This document shows, piece after piece, positions 31,624 to 40,285 of a stretch of DNA of 63,432 bases. Positions within the stretch are counted from its first letter, which is position 1, and each line of letters opens with the position of its first letter. The notes under the pieces are model-generated. The model searched no databases, was not told where the DNA came from, and was given only the letters and a program-made list of their open reading frames with translations. This DNA comes from a virus. The stretch lies in the IMG/VR virus record IMGVR_UViG_3300025000_000097, positions 1 to 63,432 of that record; one strand, 5' to 3'. The translations under genes and the position numbers were made by a program.

Positions 31624-32013
31624 TTAAGCAGTAAATGTGCCCGACGTCAGTGGTGTAGTGCCGAGCTTCTTGTTGATATCCACCTCAACCTTTATGTAAT
31701 CACGTGCATCGCGGTCATGCTTGAGCAGCTTGAAGCGCCCTCTGTTGTTAGCCGAGGCGATCGCAACGGCCATGGCTATAGCTGAAGGGTCACCAGCAGG
31801 GATCAAATAGTCATCATCACAGAAATCCCGCAAACCTTCCTTCAGTGCAAAGATCGTAGGTGCTGGGCTCAATGCGACCTGACCTTGCGGCAGCAGTATG
31901 ATGATTTCACCGTATTTGGCCGCCTTATTGAAGTTGAACACAGTGACCAATTTCTGCTGTGCGTGGTCAAATTTTGTCGGTTCCTGTACTACGAATACTC
32001 TTGATTTTTCACT
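31624..32013 (-). CDS. 129-residue protein, unknown
   Basis: ATG 32013 (MSEKSRVFVVQ) behind AGGAG with its own TGTACA-type promoter. YGEIIILLPQGQVALSPAP and SAIAMAVAIASANNRGRFKLLKHDR are conserved-looking. No family known to me. Confidence 0.75.
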   Translation of the reverse strand, partial: SEKSRVFVVQEPTKFDHAQQKLVTVFNFNKAAKYGEIIILLPQGQVALSPAPTIFALKEGLRDFCDDDYLIPAGDPSAIAMAVAIASANNRGRFKLLKHDRDARDYIKVEVDINKKLGTTPLTSGTFTA

Positions 32014-32044
32014 CATGATTGCAGCTCCTATTAACAATGATCTG

Positions 32045-32073
32045 ACTATATATAGCTTTTTCTTCTTTGTACA
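32045..32073 (-). promoter_or_regulatory. TGTACA-family promoter
   Basis: On the minus strand TGTACA (32068-32073), 17 bases, TATAGT (32045-32050). Confidence 0.8.
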
Positions 32074-32102
32074 TAGTTATTTTACTTGCGAGCAATTATT
32101 TT

Positions 32103-33848
32103 CTAAATCCAATTGATTAGCTTATCGCCGGTAATCATGTCTGCGAGTTCTTTCTTATCTCTGAGGGCCTGAACAACCTTCTCATCGAGTGTATCGGGCG
32201 CGATCCAATCGATTACCCCCAGGTTGTTCTTCTGCCCTGGACTGTGCGGACGATCCTCGCTCTGTAATCTATCCTCAAGGGAGAAGCTGTTGCTGTAGTA
32301 GTGCTCAGTTGCAGCTGAACACAGATTCTGTCCTCGGCTGACCCCTTTGGCTGCTGGATTAGCCACCAGAAACCGTGGTAACTCAGCCTCACGGAACAAA
32401 TCTATCGTGATCTGTCGCTGCTCGGACTTCTGCCCACCGTGAGCTTCACCCACGGCATCAGGGCCATATTTTTCCCGAAGCGCCTTAGCGATCGCTCGGA
32501 GCTCAGACTTGAATCGTGCCCAGATAAGCACCTTTCCAAAAGTCTGCTCGATATCCTCCAGGAGGGATTCTATCCTGGGGTTCACCTTATCGATCGGAAT
32601 ACCATCTAAATCTGCAAAGTTATCGGCGATGCGCTCCAGATTGTTATCCTCGAACAATCCGAGCTGAATGCTCTCATCAGGGACGTAGAAGCCCCCGATT
32701 ATCTGTTGGAGGCGCAGCATCTTCACGAGGGCATTAGATGCAGTCACGAACTTACCGTTGACCTCTACCAGGCTGCGGCGCTTCAGCTCATTATACATCT
32801 GCTGCTGCTTGGTCGATAATGGCACGTAGCGCTTCTGGTATACCTTCTCAGGGAGGTCAAGACAATCAACCTTCAGGACACGATCAGAGTGCGGATCGAT
32901 CAATGCTTTGAGCTCATCAAGTTTCTGGTAGCCAGCGATGACGGTGTACACATCCCCAGGCTGCAACACTATAAGCTCAGTGCCGCCATGCTTGCCTTCT
33001 ATACTCCAATTGAGGTCATATAGTGTCCGCATCTTTTTCTGCACCAAAATGAAGTCTATATTCCGGCCATCTTCCATCGGCTGTTGTCCTGCCGTTATCA
33101 CCCCATTCTCCTCAGACAGTATTGGAGGACCCCATGAATATGAGCCGAGCTTTCCAGCGATGCCATCAAGCTTACCACATATGAACCGCTTCATCTGGCC
33201 TTGGGTCTCAAGTATAGCATAACGATTGCGGAAAGCGTACCAGCTCGACGTGCGGAGGATATGCGGGTCCAAGAAGGTGAACTGTGGGAATATGTCTAGC
33301 GGTGACTGCGTAACCGGAGTACCATTCAGTAAACGTCGTATCGGGGCTAATCCAGCTAGTTTAAGCACGGCTTCAGTCTGACTGGCATTGAAGGTCTTTA
33401 TTATCGAGCCCTCATCAATAGTGAGCATGCTGCGATAAGACTGTAGGAATTGTTTTGCGAAGGCGAACCCCTTAGGCGTACGGATAGCTTCGATATTCAT
33501 AGACAGCACACGTAGACCATGACTCGTGGTCTTCATCAGGCGTTCAAGCTCTTTCTTCTGCATGGCCTTGGGTGTAGACTCATAAGCAAAGGCCTCGCAG
33601 CCGGTATATTCTGGCATGTGTGTAGGTATCTCATTCTTCACCCAATTCAGATGCACGCCATTAGGTGCAATGACTAATGCCCCTGTTATGTTGCCACGTG
33701 AATGCTGATATGCCATGGTGTCTATAGTGATCTTAGATTTGCCTGTCCGTTGCTCCCATAGATGGGCGTGAGCTTCTCTGTCACGATACAGCAAGAACCG
33801 CTCATGCTGATGATCGAAAGGGTCTGTTTTGTACTTGTAATCGATCAT
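32103..33848 (-). CDS. SNF2-type superfamily 2 helicase
   Basis: A 581-residue protein from ATG 33848, overlapping the upstream stop (ATGA). Motif I is WEQRTGKSKI, Ia ALVIAPNGVHLNW, II LTIDEGSI, III LLNGTPV. The C-terminal RecA lobe has KVLIWARFKSELRAIAKAL, FLVANPAAKGVSRGQNL and SLEDRLQSEDRPHSPGQ (motifs V/VI). Phage SNF2 proteins are thought to move or remodel nucleoprotein at replication forks. First large gene of the leftward replication block. Confidence 0.93.
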   Translation of the reverse strand: MIDYKYKTDPFDHQHERFLLYRDREAHAHLWEQRTGKSKITIDTMAYQHSRGNITGALVIAPNGVHLNWVKNEIPTHMPEYTGCEAFAYESTPKAMQKKELERLMKTTSHGLRVLSMNIEAIRTPKGFAFAKQFLQSYRSMLTIDEGSIIKTFNASQTEAVLKLAGLAPIRRLLNGTPVTQSPLDIFPQFTFLDPHILRTSSWYAFRNRYAILETQGQMKRFICGKLDGIAGKLGSYSWGPPILSEENGVITAGQQPMEDGRNIDFILVQKKMRTLYDLNWSIEGKHGGTELIVLQPGDVYTVIAGYQKLDELKALIDPHSDRVLKVDCLDLPEKVYQKRYVPLSTKQQQMYNELKRRSLVEVNGKFVTASNALVKMLRLQQIIGGFYVPDESIQLGLFEDNNLERIADNFADLDGIPIDKVNPRIESLLEDIEQTFGKVLIWARFKSELRAIAKALREKYGPDAVGEAHGGQKSEQRQITIDLFREAELPRFLVANPAAKGVSRGQNLCSAATEHYYSNSFSLEDRLQSEDRPHSPGQKNNLGVIDWIAPDTLDEKVVQALRDKKELADMITGDKLINWI

Positions 33849-34093
33849 CGCCGCAGCCCTTTCAAAACTGCCCCGCATTGGTTGCATATATAAACGCTTT
33901 GGAAGCTGCGTATCCTTTCCGTCCGTAAGTACCATGCAATCCTATCAGGTTCTCTCCTGGGGGAGAGAGCTCTGCACCCACAGGACAGCTGTTGCACGTT
34001 GATGCCGATCTTATACTCTAGCCACAGATACCAGAGGATATAGATTAAAAGACAGCAGACAAAAATACCTAGGCCTTGTTCAAGGGTAATCAT
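33845..34093 (-). CDS. 82-residue membrane-anchored Cys protein
   Basis: ATG 34093 behind AGGAG. One N-terminal membrane helix (GIFVCCLLIYILWYLWL), then SCGCRA and YICNQCG as a cytoplasmic zinc site. Coupled to the SNF2 helicase by ATGA. Confidence 0.7.
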   Translation of the reverse strand: MITLEQGLGIFVCCLLIYILWYLWLEYKIGINVQQLSCGCRALSPRREPDRIAWYLRTERIRSFQSVYICNQCGAVLKGLRR

Positions 34094-34145
34094 AATGCAG
34101 CTCCTATTAAATTAGTATGCAGTCCTTAATCCTTTTATCGTTGTT

Positions 34146-34175
34146 ATGATAGCATAAAAGAAGGCCTATTGTATA
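34146..34175 (-). promoter_or_regulatory. Promoter of the replication block
   Basis: On the minus strand TATACA (34170-34175), 18 bases, TATCAT (34146-34151), or CTATCA with 17. It is weaker than the TGTACA set but at the same kind of place, before the AATAGGAG leader. Confidence 0.55.
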
Positions 34176-34300
34176 CGACCATTTTATTATTATCGTTTAA
34201 TATTTTATCATATACATGCACATAAAAAATAAAAATAAAAAACATCGAAGAAAAAGAAAGCACCCCAGGCTAACAACAAATACGTTGAGGGTAATAGAAT

Positions 34301-34411
34301 ATTTATGATAAGTCATTGTAATTTTTATCATAAATACGCAAAATACAATAATATGCACTTTTAAAAAAATGGAGAAAAGAAAAAAGTATAAAAATATTCC
34401 CTATATATGTA
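34301..34411. repeat. 112-base intergenic element, copy 2
   Basis: This matches 5491-5602 in order, spacing and orientation. Perfect 11-base arms ATTTATGATAA (34301-34311) and TTATCATAAAT (34325-34335) have the same 13-base spacer; one more pair extends them. TACGCAAAATAC, ATAATA, CACTTTT and CCTATATAT follow. The gap 34094-34418 otherwise holds only the replication-block promoter. Confidence 0.78.
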
Positions 34412-34418
34412 CGAACCA

Positions 34419-36107
34419 TCAATACGTGCTTACATCCTTGGTATCGTCAGCAGTGATCGTAATTGTCTTGCTGAAATATGTTACCACTGGATTAGTGCCT
34501 CGCTTACACTCGATGGTTATCATTGCACCTTTGTCAACCAGTGTACCTGCGAGGCCATCTGCCGGATCGATGATGCTGCCAGTAGTGGCTACTGAGCAGA
34601 CAACAGATTGATTGCTTAAGATTGAACCATTGGCTGTTTGCGTGCCGGTTGGGGTCAGGGTGAGCGTATCCCCTTCAGCCCATACAGCCCCAAGCTCTTT
34701 GATCGAACCATATAGCCGCTGGTTGTCAGGGTTGGTGGGGGCTGGGATAGTCACCACAGGACCAATATAATCTGGGATGTAGAAGGAGTCGATCATATCA
34801 CCACGAGTAACTGGGGGATCAGAGCCAGCAACCACAGTAGCCATGGGGTCAACCCCTGCTGTGAGGTCTGAAATCTTGACTGCAAGACTGCCTTCCACTG
34901 TGTGGTCTGCAAGTAGTGCATCAAGAACCCCAGTAGCTACTGCTGTGGTATCCACCGTTGCTGTAGCATTAGCCTCAACCTTACCACCAACAAACACCAA
35001 CTGGTCTGTCTTGAGCTTGATTGCTGCTGTGCTGGTGTTATCAGGAGCTATGTAGTTGGCAGCTAGCAGAGGGGTGGTTGGAATAGCATCCACACTAGCC
35101 TGGGTAGCTGAGGTCTTTGCCGCATCATAGGCTCCAGTCAAGGTCATTGCTGCACCTGCCGCAAGGGTTGACCTAGAGCTTATTGTAGCATCTAGGTTGG
35201 TAAGCTTGGTGCTGTTGGTATCCATTTCAGTTCTGATTTGCAATACTGTGGGTGGTGCAGTAGCCAATGAGTATCCTGTTTTATCTGCAACAGTCGCAGG
35301 AACTGTGAACCCAAATGCTGACAGAGTTCTGGTTGCTGCTCCCCATACTGCGGTGGCTATATCAGCAACCAATGAGCCAAAGGTAGTCAATGAACGGGTA
35401 GCGTTTGCCCACACCGCTGTAGCTGTTTCCGCAGCCGTTGGTGGTGCTGTGGCAAGACTGAACCCGGTCTTGTCAGCTACTATTACTCCGGCTGTGACTG
35501 AAGCAACAGAACCCATATTGGAGCCCACTGCTGCTGGCTGTGCTGGGAGGTTGTCAGTCTTGAGCTTGATTGCGCTAATCTCTGTATCAAGATATCCAGC
35601 CACCACTCCAAGAGTAGTCTCTTTGGCAACTGTGCTATCTACCGCCAGCCCATGACCTGCAGCAAGCGTATAGTTGGACTTGTCATTGTTGGTGGTGACT
35701 GTTACTCCTGCTGTGACTGAGGCTACCGCTCCACCGGCATATGTTGATCTGGTTGACACAGCAGCATCGAGATTTGCAAGCTTGGTACTGTTGGTGTCTA
35801 ACTCCGTCCTTACTTCCACAGCTGTCAGAGGATCAACTACAGGGAATGTTTGTACCGTTGCATTGCAAGCTGCTGTGTTGGTGAACGTGAACGCCACCTG
35901 AGTGTAGTTGGTCTCAGCCTGGGCTGGTGCATATGACCAGTAACCATTGCCCTCATGAACACAGGCTCCAGCGCCAACCGAACCAGCTGCTTGAGTCCCG
36001 GCATCACCCGTTACATAAACCGTGGTATCCCCGGTGACAACAGGAGTGCCGTCAGTTTTTGAGAGTAACTGGCATCCGATAAATTGACCCGCTATATTAC
36101 GCCTCAT
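34419..36107 (-). CDS. Tail fibre/adhesin protein with repeats
   Basis: A 562-residue protein from ATG 36107 (MRRNIAGQFIG) behind AGGAG. The middle carries repeats of the type DKTGYSLATAPPT...AVWGAATRTL and TELDTNSTKLANLDA, common in phage and prophage fibre-like proteins. The C-terminal 150 residues are Thr/Ser rich and beta-like. It is the last gene of the late block. Confidence 0.75.
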   Translation of the reverse strand: MRRNIAGQFIGCQLLSKTDGTPVVTGDTTVYVTGDAGTQAAGSVGAGACVHEGNGYWSYAPAQAETNYTQVAFTFTNTAACNATVQTFPVVDPLTAVEVRTELDTNSTKLANLDAAVSTRSTYAGGAVASVTAGVTVTTNNDKSNYTLAAGHGLAVDSTVAKETTLGVVAGYLDTEISAIKLKTDNLPAQPAAVGSNMGSVASVTAGVIVADKTGFSLATAPPTAAETATAVWANATRSLTTFGSLVADIATAVWGAATRTLSAFGFTVPATVADKTGYSLATAPPTVLQIRTEMDTNSTKLTNLDATISSRSTLAAGAAMTLTGAYDAAKTSATQASVDAIPTTPLLAANYIAPDNTSTAAIKLKTDQLVFVGGKVEANATATVDTTAVATGVLDALLADHTVEGSLAVKISDLTAGVDPMATVVAGSDPPVTRGDMIDSFYIPDYIGPVVTIPAPTNPDNQRLYGSIKELGAVWAEGDTLTLTPTGTQTANGSILSNQSVVCSVATTGSIIDPADGLAGTLVDKGAMITIECKRGTNPVVTYFSKTITITADDTKDVSTY

Positions 36108-36949
36108 AGGAATGCTCCTGGCTGAATTATTTGGTTTGATTGCAATGCCCAGAATGGCTTGAATGTTGGTGTTCCCCCATCCTCCACCCACACCCACTTG
36201 ATCTCTGGCTCGTATATCTGCCAGGGGTTTGCGGATAAGCTGGCTATTTCGGAGGCGGAGAGGGCTCTTGAGTGCACCAATACTACCTGGAGATTTATGT
36301 TTGAACTGTATACACCTGTTGAAAAAAACCGGGCATCCCCACCAAGACCAATCTGGGCTGTTGTATCAATATACCGTGTTGCTGTAGCCGTAACTTTATA
36401 ATCGTTTGCATCCCCAGAAGGTTTGGCGGAGGAGTAGAGTTTTACACCTACACCATCAAATACATACCCGACTGTGCATACAGCATCATAGGGGAATCCC
36501 CCAACAATATAGGGTGTTACTGCGGCCCCATTTGATGATATCCAAGCACATTGTATAGATGGCCCCTCGCCTGTCCTCAATGATACAGGTGCTGTAGTAT
36601 ACCTAACTGAGTATAATCCTTCATACGCCGCTGCACCAACCTCTGGCCTGCTTGCACGAGCTATTACTGTCTGTGGGCCTGTAAGTTGAGATGGTGTGGT
36701 CCCTTGCCCGGTTATCGCGTGTCCACCAGCAGCATCAACGCATTGCAGCCCGTTACTATTAAAAAATGCTGCTGTTTTTAGTGTGGCATTGGCATGACCA
36801 ACAGAGTCAAAGGCCGTAGCACCTGCACCCTCATTAAACGCCCAAGCACCCGCCAACCCCTCAACACCCCAATGTCCATCAGAGCGCAGGGGAGTGCCAA
36901 GCGGTGGCTTGCTGGTCCAATCTACCTTTTTACGGGTCCAGTAGCCCAT
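36104..36949 (-). CDS. LamG-like tail protein
   Basis: A 281-residue protein. LAGAWAFNEGAGATAFDSVGH is the typical start of a concanavalin/LamG-like domain, and LVHSRALSASEIASLSANPWQIY its typical end. Such domains bind glycans on receptor-binding tail proteins. Start and stop overlap the neighbours. Confidence 0.8.
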   Translation of the reverse strand: MGYWTRKKVDWTSKPPLGTPLRSDGHWGVEGLAGAWAFNEGAGATAFDSVGHANATLKTAAFFNSNGLQCVDAAGGHAITGQGTTPSQLTGPQTVIARASRPEVGAAAYEGLYSVRYTTAPVSLRTGEGPSIQCAWISSNGAAVTPYIVGGFPYDAVCTVGYVFDGVGVKLYSSAKPSGDANDYKVTATATRYIDTTAQIGLGGDARFFSTGVYSSNINLQVVLVHSRALSASEIASLSANPWQIYEPEIKWVWVEDGGTPTFKPFWALQSNQIIQPGAFL

Positions 36950-37344
36950 CAGATAGAAATCCCGTCTTTTTTAACATACACGTTCGGGGTATACGCTCCG
37001 GCAGTCACGCCGTACTTCCGCACCTCAACCCGGAATTTAGAGCATCCAGAGACCTTATGAGGGCGGTACTGTGTTGTGGAAGCCACAAACGGCACAGAGC
37101 CAGCAGTCGTTGCAACTGTGTTGGCAACTTCGGAGCTATCGTCCAGCGTGGTGATGATCCGGTATGAGATATCAGCACCGGTCGCGCCAAAAGCTACACC
37201 TATCTGCAATTCCGCAGATTCGCCGGGGTTGAGCGTGTCCCATTGAGTGAAATGGTTTGTGGCTGTATAGTTGGCGTCCACGTTGGTTGTTTCGCTGAGT
37301 TCGGTATTTAATCCGGTTAGCGTTGCTTTTGCGCTCCATGTCAT
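36949..37344 (-). CDS. Tail-associated beta protein
   Basis: A 131-residue protein from ATG 37344. Sequence such as LQIGVAFGATGADISYRIITTLDDSSEV...KFRVEVRKYGVT suggests a beta sandwich. Its place among fibre genes suggests a virion or fibre accessory. Family unknown. Confidence 0.65.
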   Translation of the reverse strand: MTWSAKATLTGLNTELSETTNVDANYTATNHFTQWDTLNPGESAELQIGVAFGATGADISYRIITTLDDSSEVANTVATTAGSVPFVASTTQYRPHKVSGCSKFRVEVRKYGVTAGAYTPNVYVKKDGISI

Positions 37345-37345
37345 A

Positions 37346-37654
37346 TCAGCCCCCTATCACCGTCTGGATCGGATCAAATATCTGATTGACCGCTGATTCA
37401 AAGTCTGTGCTTGTCGGAAATCTTGCTACTCGCAATGTCTCTAACTCCTGTAATTTGCCGAGATACGAAAATACCTGCTCATTGAGTTGGCGGGTAATCT
37501 CCTGTTGGAAATCAGGTTCAGAGATGTTGTAGCTGGCGGAGATGCCTGTTGAGGCAATCACGGCTTCCCCGGCGTAGATGTTGAGAGTGGCCGAGACTGA
37601 GCAGACATTGTAGCCCTGGTAGCTGTATGATCTGTTCTCTATTTTTGGTGTCAT
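37346..37654 (-). CDS. 102-residue protein, unknown
   Basis: From ATG 37654, one base upstream of the next gene. No domain seen. It lies in the fibre/lysis region. Confidence 0.65.
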   Translation of the reverse strand: MTPKIENRSYSYQGYNVCSVSATLNIYAGEAVIASTGISASYNISEPDFQQEITRQLNEQVFSYLGKLQELETLRVARFPTSTDFESAVNQIFDPIQTVIGG

Positions 37655-37667
37655 CTTGGTTGCTCCT

Positions 37668-38000
37668 TTACTGAACGTCTACTGTAACTGTCACGGTGAT
37701 CTTCATCCCCGCTGGTGCTCCCGGCATACCTGGCATGGTTACTGTGTTACTTGGTGCAGATTCTCCAGTCATATTGGCAGCGGTCACATAGAACGAATGG
37801 GCGGACGGTGTTACTGATGGCAGCGTTACTGTAGTTGCTGGGGATATTACCGTGGCTACCTTTACGCCGTCTTGATAGACACGATACTCTGTTACTTGTT
37901 CTGATGCAGCATTGGCGTCCCACTGAAGTTTGACCGTGGTGGCGGATGCCGTTGTAGCCAGTGCCAGTGTTAAGATTATTGCCAGTATGATGTTTTTCAT
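37668..38000 (-). CDS. Exported fibronectin type III-like protein
   Basis: A 110-residue protein with a clear signal peptide (MKNIILAIILTLALATTASA). The single FN3-like domain has LQWDANAASEQVTEYRVYQDG...SFYVTAANMTGESAPSN. It has its own promoter (TTTACT-N17-TATTAT), so timing may differ from the virion genes. It might act at the cell surface, for example in superinfection exclusion, which is inference. Confidence 0.75.
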   Translation of the reverse strand: MKNIILAIILTLALATTASATTVKLQWDANAASEQVTEYRVYQDGVKVATVISPATTVTLPSVTPSAHSFYVTAANMTGESAPSNTVTMPGMPGAPAGMKITVTVTVDVQ

Positions 38001-38017
38001 GATGAACTCCTTTAATT

Positions 38018-38046
38018 ATAATACCACGAGTCTCACGGAAAGTAAA
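38018..38046 (-). promoter_or_regulatory. Promoter of the FN3-like gene
   Basis: On the minus strand TTTACT (38041-38046), 17 bases, TATTAT (38018-38023), with AAAGGAG before the ATG. Confidence 0.7.
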
Positions 38047-38047
38047 C

Positions 38048-38338
38048 CTATTTAAGCTGTTCAACTGCGGCCGCAATGGCCGTATCGATCATTTTTTCAG
38101 AGAAGTCCTTTGTCATCTGCAGGCCCTGTTTCTTCAGTTCATCCAGCACAAGATCATACGCGTCGTCATGTTTTACAGAGTTACTTGCAACACTACCCGC
38201 ATATTTTGCAATCGTTATTCTAACGGCAGCAAGCGCAGCCGCTTCCACAACAGGCGCACTTGCACGAAGAAACTCTTTTATCACGGGCCAAAGAAATGTA
38301 CCCATTCGTGACATCATTAATTTCATTTTTTCCCACAT
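38048..38338 (-). CDS. LLH-family holin-like protein
   Basis: A 96-residue protein from ATG 38338 (MWEKMKLMM) behind AAAGGAG. Residues KHDDAYDLVLDELKKQGLQM and MIDTAIAAAVEQL match the C-terminal half of Phage_holin_6_1 (LLH) as I know it. The N-terminal segment lacks a long hydrophobic helix, so its membrane role is uncertain. Confidence 0.6.
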   Translation of the reverse strand: MWEKMKLMMSRMGTFLWPVIKEFLRASAPVVEAAALAAVRITIAKYAGSVASNSVKHDDAYDLVLDELKKQGLQMTKDFSEKMIDTAIAAAVEQLK

Positions 38339-38475
38339 GAGAGTATCTCCTTTATTCGTTTGAAGAAGTTGATGACTGGGTATTCCCAATCAATGTTCCA
38401 CGTCTTCTGGAAAGTGATCTTCTGGTCTTTGCCCAAGACCCTTTCCAGTTCCTCTTTACTCAGCTTTGGCGACAC
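38323..38475 (-). CDS. 50-residue protein in the lysis region
   Basis: GTG 38475 (MSPKLSKEELERVLG) with GAGG upstream, overlapping the end of the membrane gene 38456-38728 and the start of the next gene. Helical, charged, Trp-containing. Unknown. Confidence 0.55.
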   Translation of the reverse strand: MSPKLSKEELERVLGKDQKITFQKTWNIDWEYPVINFFKRIKEILSCGKK

Positions 38476-38728
38476 TTGATGCCTCTTTAACTGCGGCGGT
38501 GTTCTTGTCGATCTTGCCGCCAATACCAAGAGCAACGCAACCGCCTGTCACTGACCCTATGCTTTCCTCAAGCGACATATGCGGTACGCCAGGAACTATG
38601 TCCGGCCATATGAAGTTGATAATGCCAATGATACCAAGCAGTATCAGACCAAACCCGCCGATCTTGGTTTTGTACCCGTCGAACTTCCCGCCTACCCACC
38701 GCAACCCTTTTCCAATAATCCAATCCAT
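38456..38728 (-). CDS. Small membrane protein, holin candidate
   Basis: A 90-residue protein from ATG 38728 behind AGAAGG. Hydrophobic segments GGFGLILLGIIGIINFIW and SVTGGCVALGIGGKI; charged C-terminus. Its place near an M15 endolysin fits a holin or antiholin. Confidence 0.65.
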   Translation of the reverse strand: MDWIIGKGLRWVGGKFDGYKTKIGGFGLILLGIIGIINFIWPDIVPGVPHMSLEESIGSVTGGCVALGIGGKIDKNTAAVKEASSVAKAE

Positions 38729-38865
38729 TGCAAACCCCCTTCTACCTTAGTTTTACCCACTTTTTCTACGGCCATCTTCTGACACAGATATAACTTATAC
38801 CACAAATGCATCTGTAATTGGTGCCTACACCTGAATGATCTGGTCTGTAGTCTTTGCAGCTATGC

Positions 38866-39036
38866 CTACTCGTTCAGCCTCCTCAATAAGCGCAGAATAC
38901 CATCAAGCGCTTTCTGTTCATTCTCAAGATAAGGACAATTTTCATGGCCTACGACAGTTACATGATACTTGGTACGAAGCACTGCTATTGCTAGTGCAAG
39001 ATCACTTCGGATATCCTCTTTCTTGAGCGTGACCAT
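38866..39036 (-). CDS. 56-residue protein, possibly frameshifted
   Basis: ATG 39036 (MVTLKKEDIRSD) behind AAGGAGGG. It ends at TAG 38866 after KALDGILRLLRRLNE. In the -1 frame the same region reads ALIEEAERVGIAAKTTDQIIQV before a TAG, which looks more like a natural C-terminus. An indel near 38891-38897 is possible. Confidence 0.55.
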   Translation of the reverse strand: MVTLKKEDIRSDLALAIAVLRTKYHVTVVGHENCPYLENEQKALDGILRLLRRLNE

Positions 39037-39046
39037 AGCACCCTCC

Positions 39047-39439
39047 TTATATGACTAACTCGATATGAGGTCTGTCCTTGAATGAATGTTCGAGGGTGTT
39101 GAAGTCCCCATCCCAATCCGCACCTATTCTGATCTTGATGCCCATCATTGCTGCAACGCCTAGGTATACGCCGGCAAGCAATGAGAATGCCTCTTCATCT
39201 TTCCAGTTGATCGGATACGGAGAAACGTCGATTGCTTCACTCGGGAACTTGTTGTGCTTACCCTTGGGCCATTCAATTGTGCTGTTGCCATCAGCTACGG
39301 CCTTGTCCTGATCCTTCTTGTTTCTGTGACCACAAATTACAGAGTGGTCAAAGTATTTTATGACCTCATTTGCAAGTCGTTGAAGATCAGGATGGCACGT
39401 TGCAAGATTTGATGTTGATACCTTTCCGAATATGCTCAT
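39047..39439 (-). CDS. M15-family endolysin (L-alanyl-D-glutamate peptidase-like)
   Basis: A 130-residue protein. The VanY/M15C zinc site is split as in T5-like endolysins: SVICGHRN early, then KFPSEAIDVSPYPI (Ser-x-x-x-Asp) and the terminal DRPHIEL with the last His. It cuts the peptide part of peptidoglycan at lysis. There is no signal peptide, so it needs a holin. Confidence 0.9.
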   Translation of the reverse strand: MSIFGKVSTSNLATCHPDLQRLANEVIKYFDHSVICGHRNKKDQDKAVADGNSTIEWPKGKHNKFPSEAIDVSPYPINWKDEEAFSLLAGVYLGVAAMMGIKIRIGADWDGDFNTLEHSFKDRPHIELVI

Positions 39440-39777
39440 TTCAAAGAACCTCCATGTTTCACAAATTCAACAATGATATACTTAGCTAGAAGTAATAACC
39501 CACTAAGAGTAGCCCCCACCAAACCCAAAACAATTGCAGTGTATGCTAGCGTATGAGTTCTATTGATGTTCTTTGCGACACTCTGTAACGTTCGTGATTC
39601 TTCTTCTTGGAATGGGCAATCATGACCACCCGCAATTTTAGCAATCTTGTATATCAGCAGAACATCACCTTTTGTGAGTGAATACTCTCTACGCTCCATT
39701 CCTGCATGGTCGCTACTGTCAGGAAGGTCATCAATGATTTCCCTCAGCTTTTCTACATCAGTGTCATGGTTTGGCAT
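39436..39777 (-). CDS. Holin-like membrane protein
   Basis: A 113-residue protein from ATG 39777 behind GGAGGT. A soluble N-terminal part is followed by one long hydrophobic segment (LAYTAIVLGLVGATLSGLLLLA) and a short tail. It overlaps the endolysin start by four bases, which supports a lysis role. Confidence 0.7.
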   Translation of the reverse strand: MPNHDTDVEKLREIIDDLPDSSDHAGMERREYSLTKGDVLLIYKIAKIAGGHDCPFQEEESRTLQSVAKNINRTHTLAYTAIVLGLVGATLSGLLLLAKYIIVEFVKHGGSLK

Positions 39778-39800
39778 TGATTACCTCCGGTTGTAAGATA

Positions 39801-40151
39801 TTAATACTGGAATACTTTGAAATTCAAACCTATACCTCTGCTAGCATTTCTCCACACAGAACGTGTTTCAATAAGTGTGATAGCTCCATACACCCAAGGA
39901 GCCCATTTGTCATTGAGAACATAATGGCTTGCAACTACTGCTAAGAATATCGATCCAAAATATAAGTCGACAATCTCCTGGGAGGGCTGCTTTCCCATAA
40001 TAGGGTTCTTTTCATAATGGCCCATCTCTCTCAGGTCTTTAGTCTGCGCCCAATCAGCGGCAAGTGTTGTCAGTGCAGCGGTGTACGTGATCTGTTTCAA
40101 AGAACAACCGTTCAGCATGACCAGAATAACAATCAAATAAAGATATCTCAT
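39801..40151 (-). CDS. Lipoprotein with membrane segments
   Basis: A 116-residue protein with a lipobox (IVILVMLNGC, acylated Cys about residue 16) and further hydrophobic parts (YFGSIFLAVVASHYVL). It lies next to holin and endolysin, so it may be a spanin-like or other envelope lysis component. Confidence 0.65.
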   Translation of the reverse strand: MRYLYLIVILVMLNGCSLKQITYTAALTTLAADWAQTKDLREMGHYEKNPIMGKQPSQEIVDLYFGSIFLAVVASHYVLNDKWAPWVYGAITLIETRSVWRNASRGIGLNFKVFQY

Positions 40152-40285
40152 TTAGCATCCTCACACTTATCTGCATTAAAGGCATACTTACAGTTTTCTT
40201 TCTTTTTCGGACACCAAGGATATAACCTTGGTTCAAGGACCACATGCTCACATATATAGAATGGATACCACGGAGTTTTCTTCAT
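40148..40285 (-). CDS. 45-residue Cys-rich protein
   Basis: ATG 40285 (MKKTPWYPFYICEHV) to TGA 40148, overlapping both neighbours by four bases. Four Cys (YICEHV, YPWCPKKKENC, DKCED) could bind a metal. Unknown. Confidence 0.6.
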   Translation of the reverse strand: MKKTPWYPFYICEHVVLEPRLYPWCPKKKENCKYAFNADKCEDAK

